Positions 7,891-15,839 of a stretch of 37,131 nucleotides of DNA are shown here, one piece after another; position 1 is the stretch's first letter; each line of letters opens with the position of its first letter. Where the stretch lies: positions 1 through 37,131 of the forward strand of contig JAZNEP010000024.1 in the NCBI GenBank assembly GCA_045588655.1. Reading direction: 5' to 3'. The notes below the pieces were generated by a model that searched no databases, was not told the origin of the DNA, and worked only from the letters and a program-made list of their open reading frames with translations. The position numbers and the translations under genes were made by a program. The DNA is from SVFI01 sp045588655 (GTDB taxonomy: Bacteria > Bacillota > Clostridia > Lachnospirales > Lachnospiraceae).

Positions 7891-9600
7891 TTATTCTCCT
7901 ACATATCCTAATGCTAAAATAGTGAACTTCTTTTGTTCTTCTCCCTGCGCCATGAAAATCTCTACCACATGATCGGAAACTATATCTTCTCTGATTACAA
8001 CTACAGCATTGCTGTGTGTCCAGCCGACCTCATGCGGATCATATACCATTGTTTCTTTTCCATCTACTTTTACAACTGCCTTTCCAAATTCTACACCACC
8101 GACATCCTTGAAAACGATAAGCAACAATTTACATCGTATATTACATACAAACGGCTCTGTAAAAGGCTTCGTGCCGTCATACATCCAGTTGTCTGTAAAC
8201 ATCGAAGTCAATTCACTGTCGAGATTCAGTTCAACCGCCTGCAAATCTTCATCTTTTTCTGCAAAGCTTCCCGCCTTTATCTGCGCCACATCGCATGTGT
8301 ATGCGCGATCAAAATACTTCACATGCTCAAAATCCGCGCTTTTTACAACCGGTGGATTTTGAATGTCACTTGTCATTTCTTTCTCAACTGCCTTATCAAA
8401 ATAGTAGCACAGACCATCTGCCATAATCGTATGTCCAATATTACTCGGATGGAACATATCATAGAAGAACTGTCTCTTTGAAACCACTCTTCCTTCCTCG
8501 TTCGAGCACGCAAACTGCGGAACAACCGCATCTTTCACACTCACCATAGGAATCCCAAACGCATTCCCCATCGGTATAAATCGTTCTTGCAGATTCCAAT
8601 CATACGAAAAGACAGAGAACATGAGAATCAATGCCGGCTGATATGGTTTATTCCAGATTTTTCGCATCAATCCCTCATAGCAGTCTCCCTTTGTCTCATC
8701 TCCCTCATCATTTACTGCATATTCCATAATCACAATATCCGGCTCAATTTCACCAAACTTGCAAATATCCTTTTCAAAACGTACTACGCCCAGTTCCGAT
8801 GACGTTCCGCCGATTCCTGCTTTCACATAATGAATATGATCGCTGCCATCTTTCCCAAAACGCTCCACAAATCCACGGTATGCTTTATATGCATAACACT
8901 CTGTTGCTATCGGTACAGCTCCGGCTCCCTGTGTGATAGAACCTCCAATAAATGCGATTGTAACATCTTCCTTTGCTTCTGCCTTTTTTACTGCACGCAG
9001 AAATCTCTCATTATTCCCTAAAGAAACCAAAGATCTCTTAATCATATCTTTGTAAGCTTCAGAGTTTACATCCACATCCGAATCTTCCTCTTCCTTTGGC
9101 ACATCATACTCATCTTTAACATAAATTCGCACGGTCAAATCCGCAACTGTAAGTTCTTCCGGAAATTCAATTTCAAACTGACCAAGTACATCGTCATCGT
9201 CAGACCACTCCACCTCATCGAAGGATATCATGGCCTCGACACCGCCCGTCAAAACATCCTTGTATACATGTGTACCACCGTTGTACATATCCTTTTTTCC
9301 GTACATGATTACTCCGAATATCATGGTAGCATTATCTGCATCCGCTGTGATGGACACACCAATGCCTGTAACCATCTCTTTCACACCCAGCGCGGTATCA
9401 AAATGATCCAGAATTTCCTGGTCTTTTATTCCTCCGTTGATTTCCACGGCATTTTTTATTCTCCCGCTATCGAGATATATTTCTCTTGTACGTCTTCCGT
9501 CCGCACGCTTCGTTGCTTCAATTTTTAAATCTTTATAAACAAAAAATCCCTTGTTTTTTTTCAGGGGATCTTTTGGCGCTTTTACACCACCCAGACTCAT
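7891..9600 (-). CDS. SGNH/GDSL hydrolase, predicted intracellular acetyl-xylan esterase
   Basis: Likely removes acetyl groups from xylo-oligosaccharides. The start at 9600 (MSLGGVK) has AGGAGG 7 nt upstream; an ATG two codons earlier is only 1 nt from it. The protein is 569 residues. Residues 1-180 form a beta-rich N-terminal domain. The SGNH domain has the Ser of GGSITQGAGA at about 221, the GIGGTSS glycine block near 264, the Asn of YAVNDEGD near 297, and the Asp-His pair of DMFHPSNIGH near 381-384. A further beta-rich domain of about 170 residues follows. No signal peptide is seen. Coupling to GH115 and the shared operator point to xylan side chains. The CE family number cannot be assigned from sequence alone, and another carbohydrate ester is possible. 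Confidence 0.82.
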   Translation of the reverse strand: MSLGGVKAPKDPLKKNKGFFVYKDLKIEATKRADGRRTREIYLDSGRIKNAVEINGGIKDQEILDHFDTALGVKEMVTGIGVSITADADNATMIFGVIMYGKKDMYNGGTHVYKDVLTGGVEAMISFDEVEWSDDDDVLGQFEIEFPEELTVADLTVRIYVKDEYDVPKEEEDSDVDVNSEAYKDMIKRSLVSLGNNERFLRAVKKAEAKEDVTIAFIGGSITQGAGAVPIATECYAYKAYRGFVERFGKDGSDHIHYVKAGIGGTSSELGVVRFEKDICKFGEIEPDIVIMEYAVNDEGDETKGDCYEGLMRKIWNKPYQPALILMFSVFSYDWNLQERFIPMGNAFGIPMVSVKDAVVPQFACSNEEGRVVSKRQFFYDMFHPSNIGHTIMADGLCYYFDKAVEKEMTSDIQNPPVVKSADFEHVKYFDRAYTCDVAQIKAGSFAEKDEDLQAVELNLDSELTSMFTDNWMYDGTKPFTEPFVCNIRCKLLLIVFKDVGGVEFGKAVVKVDGKETMVYDPHEVGWTHSNAVVVIREDIVSDHVVEIFMAQGEEQKKFTILALGYVGE

Positions 9601-9610
9601 ATTCATACCT

Positions 9611-9659
9611 CCTGTATACTAGTTGTAAAAATGATATCAAAGAGCCTGGGTTTTGTCAA
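9611..9659 (-). promoter_or_regulatory. Esterase-GH115 operon promoter and operator
   Basis: Minus-strand TTGACA (9659-9654) and TATCAT (9636-9631), 17 nt apart, form a strong promoter. CTAGTATACAGG (9622-9611) matches the uxuA operator palindrome at 10 of 12 positions. It lies just after the expected transcription start and overlaps the ribosome site AGGAGG, a repressing position. The leader is only about 24 nt. This supports one GntR regulon for both operons. Confidence 0.75.
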
Positions 9660-9685
9660 TTTATGGTTTCAAAGCATCATATCAA

Positions 9686-9747
9686 AAAGGAGTATCTCCC
9701 CATAAGATGATTTCGTTTAGAAATCACTTATGGGGAGATACTCCTTT
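9686..9747 (-). terminator. Very long hairpin, probable terminator of the ABC exporter gene
   Basis: The arms 9686-9706 and 9727-9747 are perfectly complementary (21 bp, GGAGTATCTCCCCATAAG in the left arm). The inner arms TGATTTC (9708-9714) and GAAATCA (9720-9726) add 7 bp around the loop GTTTA, with one bulged A at 9707. On the minus strand the stem ends in CCTTTTTG, giving a U-tract 60 nt after the exporter stop. A 28-bp stem is far longer than a usual intrinsic terminator. Confidence 0.75.
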
Positions 9748-9809
9748 CATCCATCAACTAACAATCCATAGATTGTTCATTTCCGCAATAACCATAATAC
9801 TCGCTATTT

Positions 9810-11498
9810 TTACGCCTGCACACTCGCATTATATAATTCTACAAAGTAAGCATCCGTCTGCATCAGTTCTTCAAATGTTCCCTGCCCGACCATCTTTCCA
9901 TCTCTAAACAGGATGATACGGTCGAATTCAGAAATGGAATTCAATCTGTGCGCAATAGCAATGACTGTCTTCTCTTTCAGTCTTTCAATTACTTCTCTCA
10001 TTACGTTTTCTTCTGTTAAATTGTCCATCGCAGATGTTGCTTCATCTAACACCACAAGCTCCGACTCTTCAAACCACAAACGCGCCAATGCAAGTCTTTG
10101 TTTTTCTCCTCCGGATAAGCAAGTACCTTTCTCACCAATTGCAGTCTCCAATCCTTCCGCGACATTTTCAATCAGATAGGATAACTGCACCTTGTCCAGT
10201 ACATTCCGAATTTGTTCATCTGAGACCATCTTTTCAAACACAATATTTTCTCTTATTGTTCCGTCAAACACCGGAGCATCTTGTGACAGATAACTTACTT
10301 TATTATATAATTCATCGAGACAAATCTCTTTTAATTCCATGTCTCCCAAGCAAACTTGTCCCTCGTTATACTTAAGTAATCCTAAAATTATCTTGATCAA
10401 TGTTGATTTACCGGACCCGCTCTCTCCAACGAAAGCTACCTTTTCGCCTTTTTGAATCGATAAACTCAATTGATCAATGATTTTTCGTTCCTCGTATTGG
10501 AATGACAAGTTTTTAATTGTTATCTTTCCGATATCTTCATTTATTTTTTTACCGATTGCTAACTGCTCATCATCTTTCACACTCAAAAACTCTTCAAATC
10601 TCCCATAGGAAGCTTTATCTAATTTGTATTGAACATAAAGTACATTGAAAATGGCAATTGGTGTATAAGCATTTTCAATCAAAGCAATCAGCGCAACTAC
10701 GGCTCCTACCGTAAGATTTTTATCGCTCCACGCATAACACAAAATACCAATATCCAATACTGCTACCAACAATGCAAATATGGTAAAGAATGCTTCATGA
10801 ATCATATTCATCTTTACTTTTGACGAAACAATATCCTCTTTTGCATGTTGCGTCTTCTTTATTTCATTCGGAAATTGCTTATTCATACGAAATACCAGCA
10901 TTTCCATAAATCCTCTAACCAAATAGTGATTTAAAATCTCTTCACTGTTCAATATTTTTTCTTTTATCTGATATAGAAACTTTAGCAAAATGTTGGTTAT
11001 TATAAAGATAATCGCGTAGCCTATAAGCAACACATACGTTACCTTTTGATCTATGTTCCAAATAAAGTAGATACTAAACACAATGGTTGGAAGTAAATCT
11101 CGCACCAGACGCAACCAAAAATGGAACACGACATTTCTTCCTGCATTCGATCCATTTTCAATTCGTTGTACCAGCTTTCCGATACCTATTTTTTGATATT
11201 CTGCATAATCTATTGTACTTATTTTCCGAAGTGCCAATAGTTTAAAATCTAAATAAATACCGTGTTCAAGCATCTTTTCCGGATATTGGTCCAAATAGCA
11301 CATGCAATAGTTCACTACTAAAATGAGACCATAAAATACAATTCCAAAAAAGACAAGTGTTCCATCCGCCAATCCATCAATCACTTTTTGGAAATAATCA
11401 GCCTTATAATTTGACAAAAACGCATTGAATATGCCCAGCAACATATAGGCTATTACCATTATTCTGTTTTTCTTTAATACTTCTTTTATGTAACGCAT
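9810..11498 (-). CDS. ABC exporter, fused membrane and ATPase domains
   Basis: Half-transporter of 562 residues that would work as a dimer in the membrane. The N-terminal half has about five to six membrane helices (near 13-30, 48-68, 132-150, 153-175, 235-258, 263-290). The C-terminal half is a complete ATPase: Walker A GESGSGKST (358-366), Q-loop VSYLSQDAPVFDGTIRENI, signature LSGGEKQRLALARLW, Walker B LVVLDEATSA, and H-loop IAIAHRL. The substrate cannot be told; peptide, lipid or drug exporters share this architecture. No peptidase C39 domain is present. AGGAG is 7 nt before the ATG. Its 167-nt leader contains a short ORF and a two-tier hairpin, suggesting translational control. It is probably co-transcribed with the GNAT gene upstream. 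Confidence 0.9.
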   Translation of the reverse strand: MRYIKEVLKKNRIMVIAYMLLGIFNAFLSNYKADYFQKVIDGLADGTLVFFGIVFYGLILVVNYCMCYLDQYPEKMLEHGIYLDFKLLALRKISTIDYAEYQKIGIGKLVQRIENGSNAGRNVVFHFWLRLVRDLLPTIVFSIYFIWNIDQKVTYVLLIGYAIIFIITNILLKFLYQIKEKILNSEEILNHYLVRGFMEMLVFRMNKQFPNEIKKTQHAKEDIVSSKVKMNMIHEAFFTIFALLVAVLDIGILCYAWSDKNLTVGAVVALIALIENAYTPIAIFNVLYVQYKLDKASYGRFEEFLSVKDDEQLAIGKKINEDIGKITIKNLSFQYEERKIIDQLSLSIQKGEKVAFVGESGSGKSTLIKIILGLLKYNEGQVCLGDMELKEICLDELYNKVSYLSQDAPVFDGTIRENIVFEKMVSDEQIRNVLDKVQLSYLIENVAEGLETAIGEKGTCLSGGEKQRLALARLWFEESELVVLDEATSAMDNLTEENVMREVIERLKEKTVIAIAHRLNSISEFDRIILFRDGKMVGQGTFEELMQTDAYFVELYNASVQA

Positions 11499-11618
11499 AA
11501 CTGTACTCCTTTATCTTTGAAATTATTTCTTGATTTTTTAGAACAGTACAGTCGATGACTGTCAGCAAGTTTATTTTACCTCAGCACAATCTGCTAACAG
11601 TTTAAATCAACTGTACTG
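11499..11618 (-). promoter_or_regulatory. Structured leader of the ABC exporter mRNA, possible translational switch
   Basis: In the minus-strand RNA, arm 1 (11618-11606) pairs with arm 4 (11556-11544) over 13 bp including one U-G. Inside, 11601-11592 pairs with 11567-11558 over 10 bp, also with a wobble. A third copy of the arm 1 sequence, AGTACAGTT (11507-11499), lies between AGGAG and the start codon, so arm 4 could pair there instead (8 bp plus one wobble) and hide the ribosome site. No U-tract follows, so control would be of translation rather than termination. Confidence 0.55.
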
Positions 11619-11643
11619 AGTAGATATCTCGAACAAATCTCAT
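11602..11643 (-). CDS. Candidate 13-residue leader peptide upstream of the ABC exporter
   Basis: ATG at 11643 to TAA at 11602 encodes MRFVRDIYSVQLI. GAGGTG stands 9 nt before the ATG, a usable ribosome site. Another ATG immediately followed by TAA lies between them. The last five codons (Ser-Val-Gln-Leu-Ile) overlap arm 1 of the leader hairpin, so a translating or stalled ribosome would change folding. This geometry is known from leaders of antibiotic-resistance genes. The function here is inferred and the ORF could be fortuitous. Confidence 0.4.
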   Translation of the reverse strand: MRFVRDIYSVQLI

Positions 11644-11665
11644 CTTACATTTCACCTCGCTCAAA

Positions 11666-12163
11666 CTACTTCTTTATTACCATGTTACATCTGCCCCATG
11701 ATTCATCGTTAAAGTCAAATGCTTTTAGTTCTGTTTTTCTTTCAATGAATCCAACACTTTCATAACATTTCTTCGCTCTCGTATTTTCCGGAAAAACATT
11801 CAGCTGAACTGCATCTGCCTTCGTTGTGGCAAACGCATATTGTGTCGCCAATTGAAGCATTTCTTTTCCAACTCCTTTTCCTCGCTGTGAAGGATCGACC
11901 ATTACAAATTTCAGCATCCCTTCATTTGTCTTCAAATTCACTGAATAACAAAAAAATCCTACTACTTTACCTTCATCTGTGGTTGCAACATACGGACTAT
12001 CACCAAATCTGGTTGCAGCTTCCAACATCACTTTCTCAAAATTATCTTTTTCTATTGGATACTGTATTAAATTGGCACACCACATAGCATGCATCCTTTC
12101 CTCCGAAATCCAATTTTTTATTTCATCGAAATCCATACATGATATATATGGTCTTATTCTCAT
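11666..12163 (-). CDS. GNAT family N-acetyltransferase
   Basis: Acetyl-CoA-dependent acyltransferase of 165 residues with the complete GNAT fold: VVGFFCYSVN (beta 4 region), motif A FVMVDPSQRGKGVGKEML with the pyrophosphate-binding Q/R-x-x-G-x-G/A pattern, then AVQLNVFPENTRAKKCYESVGF (motif B). The acceptor cannot be predicted; small amines, antibiotics and ribosomal proteins are all used by this superfamily. ATAGGAG precedes the ATG. It sits between an unrecognised membrane protein gene and the ABC exporter, all on the minus strand with short gaps apart from the exporter leader. Confidence 0.87.
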   Translation of the reverse strand: MRIRPYISCMDFDEIKNWISEERMHAMWCANLIQYPIEKDNFEKVMLEAATRFGDSPYVATTDEGKVVGFFCYSVNLKTNEGMLKFVMVDPSQRGKGVGKEMLQLATQYAFATTKADAVQLNVFPENTRAKKCYESVGFIERKTELKAFDFNDESWGRCNMVIKK

Positions 12164-12203
12164 TTGTTTCGCTCCTATCTGCTCCTATTTTTCATCCATT
12201 CAT

Positions 12204-12905
12204 CTAATCTGCTCTCAGTAAACAAATTTCTTTTTCCCATTCTTTTTTATATCCAAGCTTACAGGAAGGATTCTTTTCCATTAATACCTCAAAAAGTTTT
12301 TGGTTGTGCTTTTCACTACAATTTCCCTGAAAATATCTTCCGTCCCGCGTATACAACCGCAGCTTCTTATCATATGGTACTACATTAGGCGGCGTAGACA
12401 TGGCCGAATTTGCACTAGTCATGGCAATACTCCGTTCTATCCTGTATGCCCAAACAATTTCTGAAAGATCAATATATCGAAATGTAATCGTATATACACC
12501 TCTTTTACGTCCATGCCTTTGTTCTGTCATCCTACCATATATATAATTTTCTTCAACATATATTTGTTTTCGATTGCCGTAGTTATACGCCAAAATCAAC
12601 AATTTCTCTTTCTTCCATTTCGGCAAATTATCGAACTGTTGCTTTAAATAATTGCAATGCACAAAATATCCTACAATCAAATCAATTATTATTGCAAACA
12701 CAGCTATAAAAAAAACAAAAACAAGTAATACCCCCAACATCTCTCCGATTGAATTTAGAAATTTTATTTTACCTGCGCTCCAAAGCCATAGAACAAGCAA
12801 CAACACAAATAACATAAGTATTGCTGTCATGATTAATGATACTACAATTCCCGGCGATTTCCCGCACAAAATTTCCTCTGCTCTCTTTTTTTCTCTCTCT
12901 GTCAT
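12204..12905 (-). CDS. Unrecognised two-helix membrane protein
   Basis: I do not recognise this 233-residue protein. A short charged N-terminus (MTEREKKRAEEIL) is followed by membrane helices at about 18-44 (VVSLIMTAILMLFVLLLVLWLW) and 55-80. A soluble domain of about 150 residues follows, with YTITFRYIDLSEIVWAYRIERS and KKLRLYTRDGRYFQGNCSEKH. That pattern (a region opening with 'the site where a setting is used' followed by residues feeding a short-strand sheet) resembles PH-like bacterial domains, but this is only an impression. GGAG lies 10 nt before the ATG. It starts 21 nt after the stop of the gene at 12927-13790, which has a similar layout, so the two are probably one operon. Confidence 0.7.
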   Translation of the reverse strand: MTEREKKRAEEILCGKSPGIVVSLIMTAILMLFVLLLVLWLWSAGKIKFLNSIGEMLGVLLVFVFFIAVFAIIIDLIVGYFVHCNYLKQQFDNLPKWKKEKLLILAYNYGNRKQIYVEENYIYGRMTEQRHGRKRGVYTITFRYIDLSEIVWAYRIERSIAMTSANSAMSTPPNVVPYDKKLRLYTRDGRYFQGNCSEKHNQKLFEVLMEKNPSCKLGYKKEWEKEICLLRAD

Positions 12906-12926
12906 TTTAATCTTTCTCCAATATAC

Positions 12927-13790
12927 CTAATCATGCTTCGACACAAAATAATATTGTGGTTTTCCAACCGTAAACTTCTTACGCTTCATTTGCAAAATAT
13001 CTCCATACGACCATCGACGGACTCTGTCTGTCCAACAGAGTCTAAGCTCATATCCATCTCCACTCCGTTTATAAACAAATATTGCCGTAGGATACTTATT
13101 GGATTGTGACATGCTCCACCCATATTTTTTCAAGTCAACTGTCGTGTTGACTTCACTGAAGCGTGAATGGAAAATAACTTCATCCGAATCGAGAGAAAAT
13201 GCATTGACGTGTGGTACATGCTCCACCCCAATCACATTGACAGGCGCACATTTTTCTTTTTCCCGCATTAGCGCAAACTCAGGTTTTGGAATCATAGGTA
13301 ACACCGCTTCTTTCCCCTTTTTATCCCAACTATGCACAAGGATAATACGTTCTCCCTTTACTACACTTCGACAATCGCTCTCTGTCGCAATATAATCCAC
13401 AATATAAGGCTTGCATTCTGGGCTCATCACATCGTCTTCCATAAAGGAAATTCGTCGATTGTCTTCGTCTATTTGTACAATCGTTGCCCAATTAATCTCG
13501 ATATGCTCCTCAGCAAGCAACTGTTTGCTCTTTCTTTTTAAAAACCTTCTAAAGCAAGGCCTATACAACATGGGATATATACTCACATAAATCAGTAGAG
13601 CACCTAACAACCAGCCTGTTATTTGTATGTATAATCCAATATATACAAATAATGCTCCTACAATCAAAACAATGATTATTTGTCCTTGTGTTACATTCCC
13701 CAACGAATTAATGGAATTAAAATATCCTTCAAGAAAGATTCCGTTATTATACAATTGCAACCGTTCTTCTTCTGTCACTATTTTTTTCAT
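12927..13790 (-). CDS. Unrecognised two-helix membrane protein
   Basis: Unrecognised, 287 residues. Two adjacent membrane helices lie at about 36-54 (GQIIIVLIVGALFVYIGLYI) and 58-75. A basic stretch (RRFLKRKSKQLL) follows, then a soluble domain of about 190 residues with mixed beta strands and a positively charged C-terminus (KMRKRKFTVG-like region at about 268-277). There is no enzyme motif or signal peptide. GAGGAAAA precedes the ATG. It is first in a minus-strand run with the next membrane protein and the GNAT, and divergent from a plus-strand membrane protein gene at 13972. The gene order suggests a small envelope-associated module; the role is unknown. Confidence 0.68.
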   Translation of the reverse strand: MKKIVTEEERLQLYNNGIFLEGYFNSINSLGNVTQGQIIIVLIVGALFVYIGLYIQITGWLLGALLIYVSIYPMLYRPCFRRFLKRKSKQLLAEEHIEINWATIVQIDEDNRRISFMEDDVMSPECKPYIVDYIATESDCRSVVKGERIILVHSWDKKGKEAVLPMIPKPEFALMREKEKCAPVNVIGVEHVPHVNAFSLDSDEVIFHSRFSEVNTTVDLKKYGWSMSQSNKYPTAIFVYKRSGDGYELRLCWTDRVRRWSYGDILQMKRKKFTVGKPQYYFVSKHD

Positions 13791-13893
13791 AAATCACTTT
13801 TCCTCAGTATAGTTACTCCCACTAAAACACAATCGTATCGCATCTCTCCTCAGAATATTTTATTTCCAATGGATATACTTGTCAATTTGTGTC

Positions 13894-13922
13894 TTGATTT
13901 CCACTCATACACTTTATATAAT
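13894..13922 (+). promoter_or_regulatory. Promoter for the 13972-14955 gene pair
   Basis: TTGATT (13894-13899) and TATAAT (13917-13922) are separated by exactly 17 nt, about 50 nt upstream of the ATG at 13972. I see no operator-like repeat around it. Confidence 0.65.
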
Positions 13923-13971
13923 AACTCTTGGATGCTTGCTATCCAAATAAATTTTTAAAGGAGATTTACAA

Positions 13972-14559
13972 ATGAAAAAAGTTGACATGAAATTTATACT
14001 CACTTACGGTGCCATTCTAGTTGTACTGAGCGGAATCATCGGAGGTATTGTTTCTTATGCCATAGGCGCAGGCGAAAACCTTGTCAGAGGTGCTGTAAAT
14101 CTAACACCAGTTTTCTTCTTTTTGTTACTGCTTTTCTCCTGTTTTTTCGGGAATTCGATTATTGGTGGTATAGCAAAAAAGACATTGAAATCCGGTGCTG
14201 AGAACGAGTGCATGCTAAAATACAGCACGTTTGTAAATGAAGGATCGTTTACACTTGGCTCAATTATCGGTATCGACGAAGAAACCGGAAAAATCGGTTA
14301 TGTTTCCTACCTTAACCCAAAGGAATTTCAGCTGATTCCTGCAAAAGAAATTACTGATATCAAATCAAGCTTTGTAAAAGGACCTTTGGGCGGAACTTCC
14401 TACGTATATTTCGAATTTTATTATAATAAGAAAAGAGTCAGAATCCCAACCTTTACATCCAACAACACTTACAGTTTAGAATCATCTGAAGTTTTAGAAG
14501 GGATTTCAAAAGCTGACACTTTCGCTGAAATTCTTACAAATGCCAAAATTACAGCCTAG
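13972..14559 (+). CDS. Unrecognised membrane protein
   Basis: Unrecognised protein of 195 residues. Two membrane helices (about 8-33, FILTYGAILVVLSGIIGG, and 43-66, TPVFFFLLLLFSCFFG) are followed by a beta-rich soluble part of about 125 residues. It contains GSIIGIDEETGKIGYVSYLNP and EITDIKSSFVKGPLGGTSYVYFEF. The layout (two helices, then a strand-rich domain with a glycine/threonine turn) parallels the minus-strand proteins on the other side of the promoter. The identity is too low for me to claim homology. AAAGGAG precedes the ATG. The stop is 12 nt before the zinc-ribbon gene, so both are likely on one mRNA. Confidence 0.72.
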   Translation: MKKVDMKFILTYGAILVVLSGIIGGIVSYAIGAGENLVRGAVNLTPVFFFLLLLFSCFFGNSIIGGIAKKTLKSGAENECMLKYSTFVNEGSFTLGSIIGIDEETGKIGYVSYLNPKEFQLIPAKEITDIKSSFVKGPLGGTSYVYFEFYYNKKRVRIPTFTSNNTYSLESSEVLEGISKADTFAEILTNAKITA

Positions 14560-14571
14560 AAGGAGATATGC

Positions 14572-14955
14572 ATGTTTCTTGACTTGACCAATCGATTTTT
14601 TATTCCGCTTCTTAACAGACTGATTATCAAAGGGAGTGAAAAATCCGCATACAAATGTAAACTATGTAAAGAAAAAATGGTGGAAACTGGTTGCCATTTG
14701 TATCTGATTCCCGCCAAGATAGACGATGTGCATGAAGAAAGTTCCGGGTACTATCTGAAAAATGCCACACCGATTCAGAGCCCGGAACAGATTCCTACAG
14801 GTAACAGAGCCTGCTATATCTTTGTTTTCCAATGTCAGACTTGTGGCTATCGTGATGTGTCCGTTGTTGATTTCTTAAAAGTCCGTGACAAGGAAATCAT
14901 CAAAGGAGGCGGGATATATTCCTATGAAGAATTCAAAGATTTTTTGGCTCAGTAG
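14572..14955 (+). CDS. Small zinc-ribbon-like protein
   Basis: 127 residues with two Cys pairs, CKLCKEKM at about 29-36 and CQTCGYRD at about 88-95, spaced as a split zinc ribbon; this suggests metal binding for structure. There is no membrane helix after the short N-terminal hydrophobic strand (FLDLTNRFFIPLLNRLII) and no catalytic motif. AAGGAGATATGC precedes the ATG. It is the second gene after 13972-14559. Its last 7 bases overlap the 3' end of the convergent radical SAM gene. Function unknown. Confidence 0.72.
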   Translation: MFLDLTNRFFIPLLNRLIIKGSEKSAYKCKLCKEKMVETGCHLYLIPAKIDDVHEESSGYYLKNATPIQSPEQIPTGNRACYIFVFQCQTCGYRDVSVVDFLKVRDKEIIKGGGIYSYEEFKDFLAQ

Positions 14956-15827
14956 GAATCAAATAGTGTCATCTGTCTATAATTTTTATCATATGGAAAT
15001 TCTTTTATGTATTGGAACACTTCCTTGGGATCACACAAAATATTATGTGTATTGCATGTATTTTGCAATTTTCTATATAATTCTTTTCCATTTGGAGATT
15101 CCACCTCATACGCATAGCCATATCTTTTTTGGTATCTCGCTTTCACTCCCGGAAATTTTTCATCCAGCTTTTGATAAAAATATTCTCTATTTCCGCTTCT
15201 AAGCGTCATCCCAATACCAAAGCAAATGATTCCTTTCACATCAGCTTTTATACAATAATCCAAAAGACCATCGAGATTTTCCTTCGTATCATTGATAAAT
15301 GGCAAAATCGGATCTATCCAAACAACTGTAGGAATTCCCTCTTCTTTCATCGCCATGAGCATCTCGTATCGTTTTTTCGTGGTACAGACATTAGGCTCAA
15401 TGAGTTTACACAATTCCTCATCATAAGTGGTAAACGTAGTCTGCACAACCGTTTTTGTCTTTTGGTTTATTCTGCTCAGTAGCGATAAATCTCTTAAAAT
15501 CCGGTCAGATTTTGTCATAACCGCCACTCCGAATTCATAGCGATCAATCACTTCAAGACACTGTCGCATAAGACCCAATTTTTCTTCACAATGCATATAT
15601 GGATCTGACATACTCCCGGTTCCTATCATACATTTCTTACGCTTTGATTGTAATGCTTCTTCCAGCAAAGACACACAATTTTGTTTTACTTCAATATCTT
15701 CAAACGCATGCTTCATCTGATAGCAGTCACTTCTGCTATCACAATAAATACAACCATGTGTACAACCGCGGTAAATATTTATTCCATTCTGCGCGGATAG
15801 TATTCCCTTTGCGTCTACAAAATGCAC
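14949..15827 (-). CDS. Radical SAM protein, spore photoproduct lyase-like family
   Basis: Iron-sulfur enzyme of 292 residues that would cleave S-adenosylmethionine to a radical. The cluster ligands are in RGCTHGCIYCDSRSDCYQ (CxxxCxxC, residues about 21-28). GTGSMSDPYMHCEEKLGLMR, VAVMTKSDRILRDLSLL and VVWIDPILPFINDT are typical of the DNA-repair-photolyase-like (SplB/Rv2578c) group. True spore photoproduct lyases have extra N-terminal sequence, so an unknown substrate is likelier. The start is GTG with AAGGAG about 9 nt upstream, 12 nt after the alpha/beta hydrolase stop. It is third in the MutS-like/hydrolase/radical SAM unit. Confidence 0.85.
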   Translation of the reverse strand: MHFVDAKGILSAQNGINIYRGCTHGCIYCDSRSDCYQMKHAFEDIEVKQNCVSLLEEALQSKRKKCMIGTGSMSDPYMHCEEKLGLMRQCLEVIDRYEFGVAVMTKSDRILRDLSLLSRINQKTKTVVQTTFTTYDEELCKLIEPNVCTTKKRYEMLMAMKEEGIPTVVWIDPILPFINDTKENLDGLLDYCIKADVKGIICFGIGMTLRSGNREYFYQKLDEKFPGVKARYQKRYGYAYEVESPNGKELYRKLQNTCNTHNILCDPKEVFQYIKEFPYDKNYRQMTLFDSY

Positions 15828-15839
15828 TTTTTTCGCTCC

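Noticed and set aside
4990..7922. Long plus-strand ORFs opposite the GH115 gene
   Set aside because: They are antisense shadows of a well-supported 978-residue enzyme.
9263..9280. Further GTATAC motifs inside genes (for example near 7838 and 9263) as operators
   Set aside because: GTATAC alone is expected about a dozen times by chance in this window; only promoter-placed copies with extended symmetry were kept.
11499..11665. T-box or intrinsic attenuator in the exporter leader
   Set aside because: There is no T-box core and no U-tract after the hairpins, so termination control is not supported.
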